From: Allofranklinella schreckenbergeri
GTDB lineage: Bacteria; Pseudomonadota; Gammaproteobacteria; Burkholderiales; Burkholderiaceae_C
NCBI RefSeq assembly: GCF_003703475.1
Contig: NZ_RDQM01000004.1
Location: 62,001 to 126,000, forward strand
DNA length: 64,000 nucleotides
Direction: 5' to 3'
Both the position numbers and the translations under genes were made by a program. This document shows positions 52,953 to 61,975 of the stretch, one piece after another. Each line of letters starts with the position of its first letter. The stretch's first letter is position 1. The notes under the pieces were generated by a model. It saw only the letters and a program-made list of their open reading frames with translations, was not told the origin of the DNA and did not search any database.

Positions 52953-53906
52953 ATGACGCTGACCGAACTCAAATACATCATCGCCGTGGCGCGCGAGCGC
53001 CACTTTGGCCGCGCCGCCGATGCCTGCTTCGTCTCCCAGCCCACGCTCTCGGTGGCGGTGAAAAAGCTCGAAGAAGAGCTGGGGGTAAAGATTTTCGAGC
53101 GCAGCTCGGGCGAAGTCACCGTCACGCCGCTGGGCGAGCGCCTGGTCGAACAGGCGCAAAACGTGCTCGATCAAGCGCATTTGTTCAAGGAAATTGCCCA
53201 AAGCCGCACCGACCCCCTGCAAGGCCCGCTGCGCCTGGGCGTGATCTACACCATCGGGCCGTACCTGCTGCCCGAGCTGGTGCGCCAGGTCATCGCCCGC
53301 ACACCGCAAATGCCCTTGGTGCTGCAAGAGAACTTCACCACACGCCTGCTGGAGATGCTGCGCGTGGGCGAGCTCGACTGCGCCATCCTGGCCGAACCCT
53401 TCCCCGAAGCCAACCTGGCCGTCGCGCCGCTGTACGACGAACCCTTCATGGCCGCCGTACCCGCCAACAGCGAGCTGGCGGCGCAAACCTCGGTGACGAT
53501 GGCCCAGCTACAACAACACAACATGCTGCTGCTGGGCACAGGGCATTGCTTTCGCGACCACGTTTTGCAGGTCTGCCCGGAATTTGCACGCTTTTCGGAT
53601 GGTGAGGGCATCCAGAAATCGTTTGAAGGCTCCTCGCTGGAAACCATCAAACACATGGTGGCCGCAGGCATGGGCATCACCCTGGTGCCACGCCTGGCCG
53701 TGCCCGAGCGCCTGCCCGCACCCGGCCACCAGGGCGAATACGTGCACTACCTGCCTATCCAGGATGAAGCGGGGCGCCAGCCCCCGTCGCGCCGCGTGGT
53801 GCTGGTGTGGCGGCGCAGCTTCACGCGCTACGAAGCCATCGCCGCGCTGCGCAACGCCATTTACGCCTGCGCGCTACCCGGGGTGACGCGGTTGAGTAGT
53901 GCTTAA
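52953..53906 (+). CDS. oxyR: Hydrogen peroxide-sensing regulator OxyR
   Basis: LysR-type regulator of the peroxide response, 317 residues. The N-terminal helix-turn-helix is FGRAADACFVSQPTLSVAVK. The redox pair is present at exactly the E. coli positions, Cys199 and Cys208 (GTGHCFRDHVLQVCPEF), so thiol-based peroxide sensing is expected. The ATG at 52953 gives MTLTELKYI. No catalase or ahpC gene is in the window, so the regulon lies elsewhere. It converges on the rhtA-like gene across repeat copy 15. Confidence 0.95.
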   Translation: MTLTELKYIIAVARERHFGRAADACFVSQPTLSVAVKKLEEELGVKIFERSSGEVTVTPLGERLVEQAQNVLDQAHLFKEIAQSRTDPLQGPLRLGVIYTIGPYLLPELVRQVIARTPQMPLVLQENFTTRLLEMLRVGELDCAILAEPFPEANLAVAPLYDEPFMAAVPANSELAAQTSVTMAQLQQHNMLLLGTGHCFRDHVLQVCPEFARFSDGEGIQKSFEGSSLETIKHMVAAGMGITLVPRLAVPERLPAPGHQGEYVHYLPIQDEAGRQPPSRRVVLVWRRSFTRYEAIAALRNAIYACALPGVTRLSSA

Positions 53907-53929
53907 GCAGCACTTGAGCAGAGCCCAAT

Positions 53930-54016
53930 TTTCCAAACCAAAAAATAAAATAAAAAATCAAATTTCAATACAGAATTGCCAAAATCGTATTTTCAATTTT
54001 CCTTGGATTTGGAAAT
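53930..54016 (+). repeat. AT-rich intergenic repeat, copy 15
   Basis: Forward copy between convergent oxyR and the rhtA-like gene; core TTGCCAAAATCG, right arm TTTTCCTTGGATTTGG. Its right arm encodes the last residues of the RhtA-like protein (about QISKSKEN). Confidence 0.72.
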
Positions 54017-54898
54017 CTGCACCACCTCCGGCGACCTGCGGCTGGCCGAAGCCACGCTACCCATGGACGCGGCCATGATGCAGCCAATGGCCAGCCACTG
54101 TTGCAGGCTCAGCGCCTCGTGCAAAAACACCAGCGCCGCCAGGGCGGCCACGGCGGGCTCCAGGCTGAGCAAAATGCCAAACGTCTCGCGCGGCAGGCGC
54201 TTGAGGGCGAACATCTCCAGCGAGATCGGGATGGTGCTGGAGACAATCGCCACCCCCAGTCCCCACAGCAGCAACTGGGGATCGAACAGCGCCGCGCCCG
54301 CGTGGGCGATGCCAATGGGCACGACCACCAGCGACGCGGCCAGCAAGCCCAGCGCCACCGATTGGCCCGCGTGCAAATGCCCGGCGCGCTTGCCGAACAC
54401 GATGTAGGTGCCCCAGGCCGCCGCCGCGCCCAGCGCCCACAGCACCCCTGCGGGATCGAGCGCATGCGCCTGCTGCGTCAGCGGCAGCAGCAAGCCCAGC
54501 CCCAGCACCACCAGCGCCACCCAGATGTAATCGCGCTTGCGGCGCGAGTAATACAACGCTACCGCCAGCGGGCCGGTGAACTCGATCGCCACCGCCACCC
54601 CGAAAGGGATGGTGCGAATGGCCATGTAAAACATCCAGTTCATCAGCCCCAGCGCCAGCCCGTAGCGCAGCAGCGTGCCCACATCGGGGCGCGACAGCGG
54701 CCAGCGCCAGGGCCGCCACAGCACGACCAGCACCAGCGCCGACAGCCCCACGCGCAACGCGCTCGTACCCTGCGCGCCCACCAGGGGAAAGAGCTGCTTG
54801 GCATACGAGGTGCCCAAGGCCAACGAAACCACCGAGCCGATCACAGCCAGCACAGGCCACAGCACGGGGGAGGAATGCAAAGGGGAGGTAGAGCGCAT
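53993..54898 (-). CDS. rhtA: RhtA-like threonine/homoserine exporter (EamA family)
   Basis: 301-residue inner-membrane protein with ten predicted helices in two EamA repeats. LGTSYAKQLFPLVGAQGTSALRVGLSALVL near the start, FGVAVAIEFTGPLAVAL and PRETFGILLSLEPAVAALAALVFL match RhtA, the threonine/homoserine exporter. The substrate is assigned by family only. The C-terminal eight residues (QISKSKEN) come from the adjacent AT-rich repeat, so the native end has been replaced or extended. It diverges from ilvD. Confidence 0.8.
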   Translation of the reverse strand: MRSTSPLHSSPVLWPVLAVIGSVVSLALGTSYAKQLFPLVGAQGTSALRVGLSALVLVVLWRPWRWPLSRPDVGTLLRYGLALGLMNWMFYMAIRTIPFGVAVAIEFTGPLAVALYYSRRKRDYIWVALVVLGLGLLLPLTQQAHALDPAGVLWALGAAAAWGTYIVFGKRAGHLHAGQSVALGLLAASLVVVPIGIAHAGAALFDPQLLLWGLGVAIVSSTIPISLEMFALKRLPRETFGILLSLEPAVAALAALVFLHEALSLQQWLAIGCIMAASMGSVASASRRSPEVVQISKSKEN

Positions 54899-54935
54899 GG
54901 GGCGCGACTATAGGGGCGGCGCAATGCGTGTTTGA

Positions 54936-55010
54936 TTTCAATCAAAAGAAAATTTACTTCAATACCATTATGCCGAAATATGCATTTTATTTTTCCTTTT
55001 GATTGATAAT
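54936..55010 (+). repeat. AT-rich intergenic repeat, copy 16
   Basis: Forward copy between the divergent rhtA-like gene and ilvD. Core ATGCCGAAATATGCA; near-perfect arms CAATCAAAAGAAAA and TTTTCCTTTTGATTG. Confidence 0.85.
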
Positions 55011-55171
55011 TCAAAAACCTTGGCAGGCGTGGGGCAACTCGCAGTGCAGCCATTTGGGCGCTGCCCGCCCGGCATGGCCTCAACGCCCAAAGCCGCCAGC
55101 CGGGCCTAGCGCCGGGCCAGGCGCTGGAGCAGGCGCAAAAACCTGCTCAAAAGGCGGGACAATGCGCCCTT

Positions 55172-55200
55172 CAGCGCGCCCGGCGCGCTGCTCTTTTTTT
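55172..55200 (+). terminator. Terminator-like hairpin in the ilvD leader
   Basis: CAGCGCG/CGCGCTG, 7 bp with loop CCCGG, followed by CTCTTTTTTT, 33 nt before the ilvD start. It could be an attenuator, but I see no leader peptide with Ile/Val/Leu codons. The GC-rich 55011-55171 segment has nothing else I can assign. Confidence 0.5.
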
Positions 55201-55233
55201 CATCCCCACACCGATCACACCGAGAGCGACACC

Positions 55234-57006
55234 ATGAGCGAATCCTCCCAACCCTCCGCCCCCTCTTGCAGCGCCTCCTGCACGGGCGAGGGGCAAAAAA
55301 TCATCCCCATCCGCCCCGCCAACGAGCGCAGCGCCCACATCACCCAGGGCAAATCGCGCGCGCCCAACCGCTCCATGTACTACGCGCTGGGCTACACCGA
55401 GAGCGATTTCGACAAGCCCATGGTCGGCATCGCCAACGGCCACTCCACCATCACGCCCTGCAACGCGGGCCTGCAACGCCTGGCCGATGCCGCCGTGGAG
55501 GGCATCCGGCAAGCGGGCGGCAACCCGCAAATCTTCGGCACGCCCACGATCTCCGACGGCATGTCCATGGGCACCGAGGGCATGAAGTACTCGCTGGTCA
55601 GCCGCGAAGTCATCGCCGATTGCATCGAGACCTGCGTGGGCGGGCAGTGGATGGACGGCGTGCTGGTCATCGGCGGCTGCGACAAGAACATGCCCGGCGG
55701 CATGATGGGCATGCTGCGCGCCAACGTGCCCGCCATCTACGTTTACGGCGGCACCATCCTGCCCGGGCGCTACAAGGGGCAGGATCTGAACATCGTCAGC
55801 GTGTTCGAGGCCGTGGGCCAGAACGCCGCCGGCAACATGAGCGATGAGGAATTGAAAGAAATCGAGCAGCGCGCCATCCCCGGCAACGGCTCGTGCGGCG
55901 GCATGTACACGGCCAACACCATGTCCAGCGCCTTCGAGGCCCTGGGCATGAGCCTGCCCTACTCCAGCACCATGGCCAACCCGCACGACGAGAAGCAAAA
56001 CTCCGCCAAGGAATCGGCCAAAGTGCTGCTGCAAGCCATCCGCAACAACCTGCGCCCGCGCGACATCGTCACCCGCAAGGCGCTGGAAAACGCCGTGGCC
56101 GTCATCATGGCCACCGGCGGCTCCACCAACGCCGTGCTGCACTTTCTGGCCATCGCCCACGCCGCCGGCATCGAGGATTGGAGCATCGACGACTTCGAGC
56201 GCATCCGCAAGAAAGTGCCCGTGATCTGCGACCTCAAGCCCTCGGGCAAATACATGGCCGTCGATCTGCACCGCGCAGGCGGCATTCCGCAGGTCATGAA
56301 AATCCTGCTCAACGCCGGCCTGTTGCACGGCGACTGCATGACCATCACCGGCAAGACCATTGCCGAAACCCTGGCCGACGTGCCCGATACGCCGCGCGCC
56401 GATCAGGACGTCATCCGCCCCATCGACAAGCCCCTGTACGCCCAGGGCCACCTGGCCATCCTGCGCGGCAACCTCAGCCCCGAAGGCGCGGTGGCCAAGA
56501 TCACCGGCCTGAAAAACCCCGCCATCACCGGCCCCGCGCGCGTGTTCGACGACGAACAATCGGCCCTGCAAGCCATTCTGGAGGGCAAGATCAAGGCCGG
56601 TGACGTGATGGTGCTGCGCTACCTCGGCCCCAAAGGCGGCCCCGGCATGCCCGAAATGCTCGCCCCCACCGGCGCGCTCATCGGCGCGGGCCTGGGCGAG
56701 AGCGTGGGCCTGATCACCGACGGGCGCTTCTCCGGCGGCACCTGGGGCATGGTGGTCGGCCACGTCGCCCCCGAAGCCTACGTGGGCGGCGCCATCGGCC
56801 TGGTGCGCGAAGGCGACACCATCACCATCGACGCCAAGCAACTGCTGCTGCAAGTGCACGTCAGCGACGAAGAGCTGGCCGAGCGCCGCAAGCACTGGCA
56901 GCAACCCGCGCCGCGCTACACCCGTGGCGTGCTGGCCAAATTCGCCCACAACGCCGCCAGCGCCAGCAAAGGCGCCGTGCTCGACGCCTGGAGCGATGGG
57001 GTTTGA
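55234..57006 (+). CDS. ilvD: Dihydroxy-acid dehydratase IlvD
   Basis: Iron-sulfur enzyme of branched-chain amino acid synthesis (dihydroxyisovalerate to ketoisovalerate). It is 590 residues. Cluster and metal ligands are visible in [16 protein letters not shown] and [19 protein letters not shown]. The end region [19 protein letters not shown] is diagnostic. The first 30 residues include [10 protein letters not shown] and precede the usual start ([12 protein letters not shown]-like). The ATG at 55234 begins [11 protein letters not shown] clear terminator follows. Confidence 0.96.
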   Translation: MSESSQPSAPSCSASCTGEGQKIIPIRPANERSAHITQGKSRAPNRSMYYALGYTESDFDKPMVGIANGHSTITPCNAGLQRLADAAVEGIRQAGGNPQIFGTPTISDGMSMGTEGMKYSLVSREVIADCIETCVGGQWMDGVLVIGGCDKNMPGGMMGMLRANVPAIYVYGGTILPGRYKGQDLNIVSVFEAVGQNAAGNMSDEELKEIEQRAIPGNGSCGGMYTANTMSSAFEALGMSLPYSSTMANPHDEKQNSAKESAKVLLQAIRNNLRPRDIVTRKALENAVAVIMATGGSTNAVLHFLAIAHAAGIEDWSIDDFERIRKKVPVICDLKPSGKYMAVDLHRAGGIPQVMKILLNAGLLHGDCMTITGKTIAETLADVPDTPRADQDVIRPIDKPLYAQGHLAILRGNLSPEGAVAKITGLKNPAITGPARVFDDEQSALQAILEGKIKAGDVMVLRYLGPKGGPGMPEMLAPTGALIGAGLGESVGLITDGRFSGGTWGMVVGHVAPEAYVGGAIGLVREGDTITIDAKQLLLQVHVSDEELAERRKHWQQPAPRYTRGVLAKFAHNAASASKGAVLDAWSDGV

Positions 57007-57028
57007 GGCTTGCCACCCACCCAAAAAA

Positions 57029-57100
57029 ACAAATCAAAGGAAATAAAACCATGCCATTTAGGCAATATATTCAATGAGTTGAATTCCCCTTGATTTAAAA
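57029..57100 (-). repeat. AT-rich intergenic repeat, copy 17
   Basis: Reverse-orientation copy between ilvD and the SDR gene. Minus-strand core TTGCCTAAATGGCA; arms AAATCAAAGGAAAT and CCCCTTGATTTAA. Confidence 0.75.
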
Positions 57101-57105
57101 CACTC

Positions 57106-57143
57106 AAAGCCGCCTGCCAGCCCGCGCTGCCCGGCGGCTTTTT
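57106..57143 (+). terminator. ilvD intrinsic terminator
   Basis: Plus-strand stem AAAGCCGCC/GGCGGCTTT with an 18-nt loop and TTTTT tail, 100 nt after ilvD. The rest of the gap to 57341 holds only the leader of the next gene. Confidence 0.75.
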
Positions 57144-57341
57144 CATGCCCGCGCCAGCTCTGCATCCCCCCGCTGCCGCAGGGCATTTTTTTGCACGTGA
57201 TGGATAACGCCTGCACAAGCTGGCTAGGCGAGCACTGGCCTGCGCTGCATGATGGCCTCGCAAGCTCGCCCCCCGCGCAGCACGGGCCAGGCGCGCTGCC
57301 ACACCGCACCAGCGGGATGAACAAGCAAGGAGACAAGCAAC

Positions 57342-58130
57342 ATGAAAAACCTCAAGGACAAGGTCGCCATCGTCACCGGCGGCGCAACGCTGATTGGCGC
57401 AGGCGTGGTGCAAGCGCTGCGCGGCTACGGCGTGCGTGTGGCGGTGTTCGACATCGACGCCCAGGGCGGGCAGCGCCTGCAAGAGGCCGACGCCCAGGGC
57501 GTGTGCTTCTGGCCGATCGACATCACCGACGACGCCCAGCTCGAACAAGGCGTGGCCGAAGTCGCCAAGCACTTTGGCCGCATCGATTTTCTGGTCAACC
57601 TAGCGGCCACCTATCTGGACGAAGGCGCGCAATCGGGCCGCGCCGATTGGCTCAAGGCGCTGGACGTGAACCTGGTCAGCGCCGTCATGGCCGCGCGCGC
57701 GGTGCGCCCGCACATGCAAAAGCTGGGCAAAGGGGCCATCGTCAACTTCACCAGCATCTCCGCCTCGGTAGCGCAAACGGGGCGCTGGCTTTACCCCGTC
57801 TCCAAAGCCGCGCTGGGGCAACTGACGCGCAACATGGCGATGGACTTTGCCGCCGATGGCATCCGCGTCAACTCCGTCTCGCCGGGCTGGACGTGGTCGC
57901 GCGTGATGGATGAACTCACCGGCGGCGACCGCGCCAAGACCGACCGCGTGGCGGCCGACTTCCACCTGCTGGGCCGCGTGGGCGACCCCGCCGAAGTGGC
58001 CGACGTAGTGGCGTTTTTGCTCTCGGATCACGCCTCCTTCGTCACCGGCGCGGACTACGCCGTCGATGGCGGCTACTCGGCCATGGGGCCAGAGCAAGCC
58101 AAGCCCGCCATTCCGCGCCTGGCCGAGTAA
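57342..58130 (+). CDS. Short-chain dehydrogenase/reductase of the aromatic-oxidation cluster
   Basis: 262-residue classical SDR. The cofactor site is VAIVTGGATLIGAGVVQAL, followed by LVNLAATYLDEG; the catalytic Ser is in NFTSISASV and YxxxK in YPVSKAALGQL. The end DYAVDGGYSAMG is classical. AAGGAG lies 12 nt before the ATG. It is upstream of and codirectional with the StyA-like gene (240 bp, with repeat copy 18). In StyA-type indole/aromatic oxidation clusters an SDR often handles the dihydrodiol product, a plausible role here. Confidence 0.85.
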   Translation: MKNLKDKVAIVTGGATLIGAGVVQALRGYGVRVAVFDIDAQGGQRLQEADAQGVCFWPIDITDDAQLEQGVAEVAKHFGRIDFLVNLAATYLDEGAQSGRADWLKALDVNLVSAVMAARAVRPHMQKLGKGAIVNFTSISASVAQTGRWLYPVSKAALGQLTRNMAMDFAADGIRVNSVSPGWTWSRVMDELTGGDRAKTDRVAADFHLLGRVGDPAEVADVVAFLLSDHASFVTGADYAVDGGYSAMGPEQAKPAIPRLAE

Positions 58131-58229
58131 GCCGCGCCGCATGCGGCAGCCCCTCTGCGGCGCCCCCGCGCCGCTCGGGCTGCCAGCCGCAAAGGGGCCA
58201 CGAAGCCCCCAATGCGTAGGCCACTCGAA

Positions 58230-58310
58230 TTTATCCATCAAAGTAAAATCAAAACAATAACTATCATACCCAAATATGGTTATTTTATTTCCTATTGGTA
58301 TGTAATAAAA
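58230..58310 (+). repeat. AT-rich intergenic repeat, copy 18
   Basis: Forward, diverged copy between the SDR gene and the StyA-like gene. Core ATACCCAAATATGGT; arms CCATCAAAGTAAAA and TTTCCTATTGGTATG. Confidence 0.68.
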
Positions 58311-58369
58311 GCGCCAAAGCGGTTACCAGAACACGCGGCGCAAACCACCCACTCACAAGGAGACAAACC

Positions 58370-59617
58370 ATGAAACGTATCGCCATCGTAGGCGCGGGCC
58401 AGGCGGGCCTGCCGCTGGCTTTCGGGCTGCTGGACAAGGGCTACGAAGTCACGGTGCTAACCAACCGCTCGCCACAACAAATCCGCGAGGGCAAGGTGCT
58501 CTCCAGCCAATGCATGTTCGACGAAGCCTTGCAGATCGAGCGCGATCTGGGCATCGACGAATGGGGCGAAGTCTGCCCGCCGGTGCAAGGCATTGGCTTT
58601 GCCGTGCCCCATCCCGATCAGCCCGGCGCCAAGGCGGTGGACTGGAGCGCGCGGCTGGACAAACCCGCCCTGTCGGTCGATCAGCGCTTGAAAATGCCCG
58701 TCTGGCTGGAGCGCTTTGCCGAGCGCGGCGGCGATTTGCGCATTGAGGACGTGGGCGTGGACGAGCTGGAGGCGCTGACGCAAAGCCACGATCTGGTCAT
58801 CCTCGCCGCAGGCAAGGGCGAAGTGGTCAAGCTGTTCGAGCGCGACGCCGCCCGCTCGCCCTTTGACAAGCCCCAGCGCGCGCTGGCGCTGACCTACGTG
58901 CATGGGCTGGAGCCTACGCCGGAGTATTCACGCGTGTCCTTCAACCTCATGGCGGGCATTGGCGAGTACTTCGTCTTCCCCGCACTCACCTTGAGCGGCC
59001 CGTGCGACATCATGGTGTTCGAGGGCGTGCCCGGCGGCCCGCTGGATATGTGGCGCGACGTGAAAACACCCCAAGAGCACCTGGCAGCCAGCAAACGCTT
59101 TCTGGAAACCTACCTGCCCTGGGAGGGCGCGCGCGCAGCCAAGGTGGAACTGACCGACGCCAACGGCGTGCTGGCTGGCTCCTTCCCTCCCACAATCCGC
59201 AAGCCGGTGCTGACGCTGCCCTCGGGCCGCATGGTGCTGGGCCTGGGCGATGCCGTGGCGGTCAACGACCCCATCACCGGACAAGGCTCCAACAACGCCA
59301 CCAAGGCGGCCAAGGTGTATCTGGACGCCATCCTGGAGCATGGCGAGCGCCCCTACACGCGCGAATGGATGGAGCAAACCTTCGAGCGCTTTTGGGACTA
59401 CGCGCAATGGGTGGTGCGCTGGACCAACTCGCTGCTCACCCCACCGCCCGCGCATGTGGTGCAGGCGCTGGGTGCAGCCCAGGACAGCCCGGCCCTGGCC
59501 AGCCTGATGGCCAACGGCTTCAACCACCCCCCCAGCTATTTCCCCTGGTGGGATGACGCGCAAAGAACGCAGCAACTGATCGCCCAATGCCAGGCGCTGG
59601 GCCACCAGGCCGCTTGA
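58370..59617 (+). CDS. StyA-like FAD-dependent monooxygenase (styrene/indole monooxygenase family)
   Basis: 415-residue group E flavoprotein monooxygenase, the oxygenase half of a two-component system. The FAD site is IAIVGAGQAGLPLAFGLLD; AGKGEVVKLFERDAARSPFDKPQRAL and GLGDAVAVNDPITGQGSNNA correspond closely to StyA segments (GK..VFE...SPFEKPQRAL and DP..GQG.N). It would epoxidise styrene, indole or a related arene using reduced flavin from the next gene. AAGGAGA lies just before the ATG. No styC/styD or other styrene genes are adjacent, so the real substrate is open. Confidence 0.85.
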   Translation: MKRIAIVGAGQAGLPLAFGLLDKGYEVTVLTNRSPQQIREGKVLSSQCMFDEALQIERDLGIDEWGEVCPPVQGIGFAVPHPDQPGAKAVDWSARLDKPALSVDQRLKMPVWLERFAERGGDLRIEDVGVDELEALTQSHDLVILAAGKGEVVKLFERDAARSPFDKPQRALALTYVHGLEPTPEYSRVSFNLMAGIGEYFVFPALTLSGPCDIMVFEGVPGGPLDMWRDVKTPQEHLAASKRFLETYLPWEGARAAKVELTDANGVLAGSFPPTIRKPVLTLPSGRMVLGLGDAVAVNDPITGQGSNNATKAAKVYLDAILEHGERPYTREWMEQTFERFWDYAQWVVRWTNSLLTPPPAHVVQALGAAQDSPALASLMANGFNHPPSYFPWWDDAQRTQQLIAQCQALGHQAA

Positions 59618-59629
59618 GGAGGCGCGCGT

Positions 59630-60190
59630 ATGAGCCAGCCAAGCACAAGCCTGCCCCCGAAAGGCCATGACGGCGGCGATGGCGCTGCCTGGGTCTGCGC
59701 CGGGGTGCAGCCCAAGGCCCTGCGCCATCTGCTGGGCAGCTACCCCACGGGCGTGGCGATTGTGACCACGCGCACGCCGCAGGGGCGCAATGTGGGGCTG
59801 ACGATCAACTCGTTTGCCTCGCTGTCGCTGGAGCCGCCACTGGTGCTGTGGAGTTTGGTCAACCACTCGCCTAGCCTGGAGGCATTTCGCGACTGCACCC
59901 ACTTCGCCATCAACATCCTCGCGCACGGGCACGAGGAGCTGGCGCGGCGCTTTGCCAACCCGGCGGTGCCAGACAAGTTCGCGGGCGTGGCCCTGCGCGA
60001 GGCGCCCGAAGGCATTGCCACCATCGATGGCGCCATCACCACCTTGGTCTGCGCCCACGACCACAGCCGCACCGTGGGCGACCATCTGCTGCTCATCGGC
60101 CAAGTGGTGCGCACGGCCAGCCAGCCAAGCAAGCCGCTGGTGTTTCACGCGGGCAAATTCACCTCGGTGCATGAGGGCGAAGCCCCCTGA
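59630..60190 (+). CDS. Flavin reductase (StyB-like, DIM6/NTAB family)
   Basis: 186-residue NAD(P)H:flavin oxidoreductase that would supply FADH2 to the monooxygenase. Family motifs are LLGSYPTGVAIVTTRTPQG, GLTINSFASLSLEPPLVLW and AHGHEELARRFA. A 25-residue Gly/Pro-rich extension precedes the domain. It starts 12 bp after the StyA-like gene with GAGG before the ATG, so the two are cotranscribed and form a two-component monooxygenase. Confidence 0.87.
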   Translation: MSQPSTSLPPKGHDGGDGAAWVCAGVQPKALRHLLGSYPTGVAIVTTRTPQGRNVGLTINSFASLSLEPPLVLWSLVNHSPSLEAFRDCTHFAINILAHGHEELARRFANPAVPDKFAGVALREAPEGIATIDGAITTLVCAHDHSRTVGDHLLLIGQVVRTASQPSKPLVFHAGKFTSVHEGEAP

Positions 60191-60265
60191 AAGCAGCCTG
60201 GCAGGCCAGGGCCGCATGCCCCGGCCTGCCTTGACCTGCCTCTTTTGATGAATGGAGTGACGACG

Positions 60266-61876
60266 ATGAACACCGCCAACGACGCCAACGCCGCCGACAT
60301 CGTGTTCGTGGGCAGCGGCATCAACTCCCTGGCCGCAGCCGCCTTGCTGGCCGTGCGCGGCAAGCGCGTGCGCGTGCTCGAACGCAACGACCGCCTGGGC
60401 GGCTGCATCCGCACCGAGGAGCTGTTCCCCGGCTACCAGCACGAGGTTTTTTCCTCCTGGCACCCGCTGTTTGCGGGCAGCCCCGCCTACGCCGAACTCA
60501 AGCCCCACCTTGAGCGCCAAGGGCTGAAGATGGTCAGTTGCGACTACTCCACCGGCTGGGTGCATCCCGACGGCCGGGGGCTGGCGCTCAAGCAAGACCT
60601 GGCCGATGCTGCAAGGCGGCTGGACGCCTTGCAGCCTGGCGACGGCCAGGCGCTGCAAGACATGGCCACCCGCCTCTTTGGCGCCGATGCCGCCCTGACC
60701 TTCGGCCTGCTGGGCAAGCCGCTATACAGCCGCGCCATGCTGTGGCTGCTGTTCACCCAATGGCGGCAAAGAGGCCTGGATGGCCTGCTGGAATTTGCCA
60801 GCGGCGCGCTGGAGAGCTGCCGCCGCTGGTCGCAGCGCAGCTTCCAGTCCGACGCCACGCGCGCCCTCATCGCGCCCTGGACGCTGCACTCCGGCCTGGG
60901 GCCTGACGAAGCCAGCTCGGCGCTGATCGGCAAGCTCACCTTCGCCGCCGTTGTCAGCGGCGGCATGCCCGTCATCCAAGGCGGCGGCAGTCGGCTGGTG
61001 CAAGCGCTGGCGCAGGTGATCGAACAGCATGGCGGCAGCCTGCACACCCAAACCCATGTCGAGCGCATCGTGCTCGATGCCAACGGCGCACGCGCCACCG
61101 GCGTGCAATCGGCCGACGGGCAAACCTGGACGGCGCGCCAGGCCGTGGTCTGCAACGTCACCCCCAACCAGCTCTACGGCCATCTGCTGCCCGACGCGCC
61201 GCCAGCCGTGCAGCAACGCGCCCAGGCCTACCGCTTCGGGCGCGGCTGCATGCAAATTCACTTCGCCCTGCGCGCCAAGCCCCAATGGTGCGAGCCGGAG
61301 CTGCTGCATGTGCCGCTGGTGCATTTGACCGAAAGCATGGAGCAAGTGTGCCTGTCCGTCACCCAGGCCAACAACGGCCTGCTGCCCCAGCGCCCCACCC
61401 TCGCCATCGGCCAGCCCGTAGCCGTCGATGCCACGCGCGCGCCACAAGGCGGCTGGATTTTGTGGATTCAAATGCAGGAAATGCCCACCCAGCTCAAAGG
61501 CGACGCCGCAGGCGAGATCGCCACGCCCGCCGACGGGCGCTGGAACGAGGCCGTGCGCGAAGCGTTTGCCGACCGCGTGCAGGCGCGGCTGGAGGGCGTG
61601 ATGCCGGGGCTGGGCGAGCTCATCGTCGGGCGGCGCGCCTATTCGCCCGCCGATCTGGAGGCGCTCAACTGCAACCTGGTGGGCGGCGACCCGTACTCGG
61701 GCATTTGCTCGCCCGACCAGTTCTTCTGGCTGCGCCCTTTTGCTGGCACGCACGGCGCGCGCGGGCACCAAACGCCGGTGGGCAACGTCTTTCACATTGG
61801 CGCGTCCACCCACCCAGGCCCCGGCCTGGGCGCAGGCTCGGGCTACGCCGTCGCCCAGCGCCTGGCAGGCAAGTGA
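60266..61876 (+). CDS. Phytoene-desaturase-like FAD oxidoreductase
   Basis: 536-residue FAD-dependent oxidoreductase of the phytoene dehydrogenase/NAD(P)-binding Rossmann family. The dinucleotide site is DIVFVGSGINSLAAAALLAVRG followed by VRVLERNDRLGGCIRTEE; the C-terminal FAD segment is VFHIGASTHPGPGLGAGSGYAVAQ. Between them VVSGGMPVIQGGGSRLVQAL is typical of the family. No carotenoid genes are present, so carotenoid work is unlikely; it may act on a product of the monooxygenase. GGAG eight nt upstream supports the ATG at 60266; 60248 is possible. Confidence 0.82.
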   Translation: MNTANDANAADIVFVGSGINSLAAAALLAVRGKRVRVLERNDRLGGCIRTEELFPGYQHEVFSSWHPLFAGSPAYAELKPHLERQGLKMVSCDYSTGWVHPDGRGLALKQDLADAARRLDALQPGDGQALQDMATRLFGADAALTFGLLGKPLYSRAMLWLLFTQWRQRGLDGLLEFASGALESCRRWSQRSFQSDATRALIAPWTLHSGLGPDEASSALIGKLTFAAVVSGGMPVIQGGGSRLVQALAQVIEQHGGSLHTQTHVERIVLDANGARATGVQSADGQTWTARQAVVCNVTPNQLYGHLLPDAPPAVQQRAQAYRFGRGCMQIHFALRAKPQWCEPELLHVPLVHLTESMEQVCLSVTQANNGLLPQRPTLAIGQPVAVDATRAPQGGWILWIQMQEMPTQLKGDAAGEIATPADGRWNEAVREAFADRVQARLEGVMPGLGELIVGRRAYSPADLEALNCNLVGGDPYSGICSPDQFFWLRPFAGTHGARGHQTPVGNVFHIGASTHPGPGLGAGSGYAVAQRLAGK

Positions 61877-61888
61877 AATACCCCGCAA

Positions 61889-61975
61889 TTCCAATTCATG
61901 AAGAAATAAAATAACTATGCTATGGCTTTTTTATCAAGCCATAGCATTTTCTTTGGTTTGCAATAATCAACGCCT
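61889..61975. terminator. Bidirectional terminator, possibly a diverged copy of the AT-rich repeat
   Basis: Perfect 12-bp stem ATGCTATGGCTT/AAGCCATAGCAT with loop TTTTATC (61917-61947), flanked by AT-rich arms resembling the repeat family (AGAAATAAAAT and TTTTCTTTGG). It separates the oxidoreductase gene from the convergent AraC gene. Confidence 0.75.
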
